Positions 46,901 to 47,500 of a stretch of DNA of 47,500 nucleotides are shown in pieces; within the stretch, counting starts at the first letter, position 1; the number at the start of each line of letters is the position of its first letter. The stretch comes from Halisarca cf. caerulea (taxonomy: Eukaryota > Porifera > Demospongiae > Chondrillida > Halisarcidae): positions 500,001 to 547,500 of the forward strand of contig CAUJGJ010000378.1 in the NCBI GenBank assembly GCA_963170055.1, given 5' to 3'. The translations under genes and the position numbers were made by a program. The notes below the pieces were generated by a model. It made no database searches. It was not told the origin of the DNA and worked only from the letters and a program-made list of their open reading frames with translations.

Positions 46901-47157
46901 AACACAAATCCAGTTAGCTGTCCACCTGGATATACGATCCATTCTACCAAAGCAAACCGACCTCCCTTTGAAGGATCCTTGGCATCATTTGGCTGCCACA
47001 TCACCACTTGTGATCCAGGGTTTTTGTCTAGTAGGTACTTTGCAGATAGGGTTACTGCATTGTCACTGCTAACCATAGCAATTATCTGTCCACTGTATCG
47101 AGTTGATAGTACCGTTGATAACAGAAGAGAAAGAACTATCCATTGCAAATGCTGCAT
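40919..47157 (-). pseudogene. C80 / TcdA-TcdB-like pore / RTX-repeat gene, copy B, broken
   Basis: Near full-length paralogue of gene A, same domain order, most of the protein aligning without gaps. The signal peptide follows the ATG at 47157; the protease pair is still present (His112 in IQVVGHGS, Cys156 in SLAGCNVG). The pore region is about 44870-44330, RTX-type modules about 43740-40960, with the nine-residue beta-roll at about 41770-41570 and four C-terminal Cys. Breaks relative to A: a net 2-base loss near 45995 after IYYRYGD; an in-frame TGA at 45360-45362; an in-frame TAA at 43059-43061; a net 4-base gain near 42285; an in-frame TGA at 42089-42091. Two stop types plus two frameshifts rule out a simple code change. 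Long open stretches between lesions (766 codons at 45359-43059) and conservative differences suggest recent loss of function, or an assembly of a polymorphic allele. Expression of a short N-terminal product with signal peptide and protease (47157-45937) is conceivable. Confidence 0.85.
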
Positions 47158-47183
47158 GATTGGAATCGCTGCAGAGGCTGAAA

Positions 47184-47201
47184 TCTGTGAAGGAAGCATA
47201 A
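47184..47201 (-). promoter_or_regulatory. Possible 3' splice acceptor upstream of copy B
   Basis: Minus-strand TATGCTTCCTTCACAG ends 27 bases before the start codon and aligns with the tract in copy A; the preceding bases are T-rich. Confidence 0.4.
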
Positions 47202-47459
47202 CAATAATTCTATTCTATTATACGAGTAAGTGAATTCAGGTACGTGACTGTGCAATTGCATATTGTTTGTATAATTTACAATTGTACAATATTATGCACA
47301 TGTGTATGTACACTCTGGTGATTAGCTATGTGACTGTGTATATTAATTGGCTAGTGTGATTATGAGTATTAGGGTGCATAAGAGGATGATTTAAAGTTTT
47401 TGTATATATGAATATGTGTATAATTGTACAATTATATCGTGTTAATGTGTTCATGGATG

Positions 47460-47460
<1 letters not shown>
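47202..47460. other. 5' flank of copy B, homologous to flank of copy C
   Basis: GTGACTGTGCAATT, GTACACTCTGGTGATTA, ATTATGAGTA and TATCGTGTTAATGTG follow the same order as 29715-29925. No gene. This indicates that another cassette member may lie beyond the right edge. Confidence 0.6.

Positions 47461-47500
<40 letters not shown>
47461..47500. repeat. (TG)n microsatellite at window edge
   Basis: TG run continuing past the last base of the window. Confidence 0.95.

Noticed and set aside
40919..47157. Stop-codon reassignment or programmed recoding in copy B
   Set aside because: Both TGA and TAA interrupt it, with two frameshifts as well, while copy A is fully open under the standard code.

Overview
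The window is eukaryotic, most likely an AT-rich marine invertebrate genome; a sponge or similar early-branching animal is my best guess, from general character only. It has long TG, TA and AAT microsatellites, several kinds of non-LTR retrotransposon, many short inverted-repeat elements with TA duplications, and large gene-poor spacers. There is no sign of operons, ribosome binding sites or bacterial gene density, and I see no rRNA, tRNA or CRISPR array.

The host-gene content is a repeated two-gene cassette, all on the minus strand. Member 1 is a very large single-exon gene for a secreted protein assembled from parts best known in bacterial toxins: signal peptide, C80-type cysteine protease domain with His and Cys in place, a TcdA/TcdB (Mcf/FitD)-like hydrophobic pore/translocation region, then about six RTX-related calcium-binding modules. 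Member 2 is a small secreted C2-domain protein. There are three copies of member 1: copy A (1077-7208) is intact, copy B (40919-47157) is near full length but broken by three stops and two frameshifts, and copy C (29187-29485) is only the N-terminal piece. There are two copies of member 2: one intact (15841-16263) and one with a 14-base loss in the signal peptide (32188-32608). The order A, C2-1, C, C2-2, B and shared 5' flanks indicate ancient tandem duplication of a toxin-like + C2 unit.

Region by region: 1-650 retrotransposon 3' end; 1.08-7.2 kb gene A; 7.8-15.2 kb dispersed repeats, a Tigger/pogo-like element, a retroelement that lost its RT core, and a 560-bp structured TG array; 15.8-16.3 kb C2-1 with a nearly intact but 5'-truncated retrotransposon inserted just upstream (16.3-18.9 kb; the unoccupied site is visible beside C2-2); 20.0-28.5 kb a three-unit tandem duplication built on decayed RT sequence, with two transposon insertions whose empty sites can be read in sister units; 29.0-32.9 kb copy C and C2-2; 34-40.8 kb small inverted-repeat elements, a long palindrome and dispersed repeats; 40.9-47.2 kb pseudogene B.

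Together, the cassette looks like an animal-held (probably once horizontally acquired) calcium-dependent secreted effector with a C2 partner, being duplicated and eroded in a transposon-rich neighbourhood. The functional link between the two proteins is inference from repeated linkage only. Identity statements are by-eye comparisons; no search was run.
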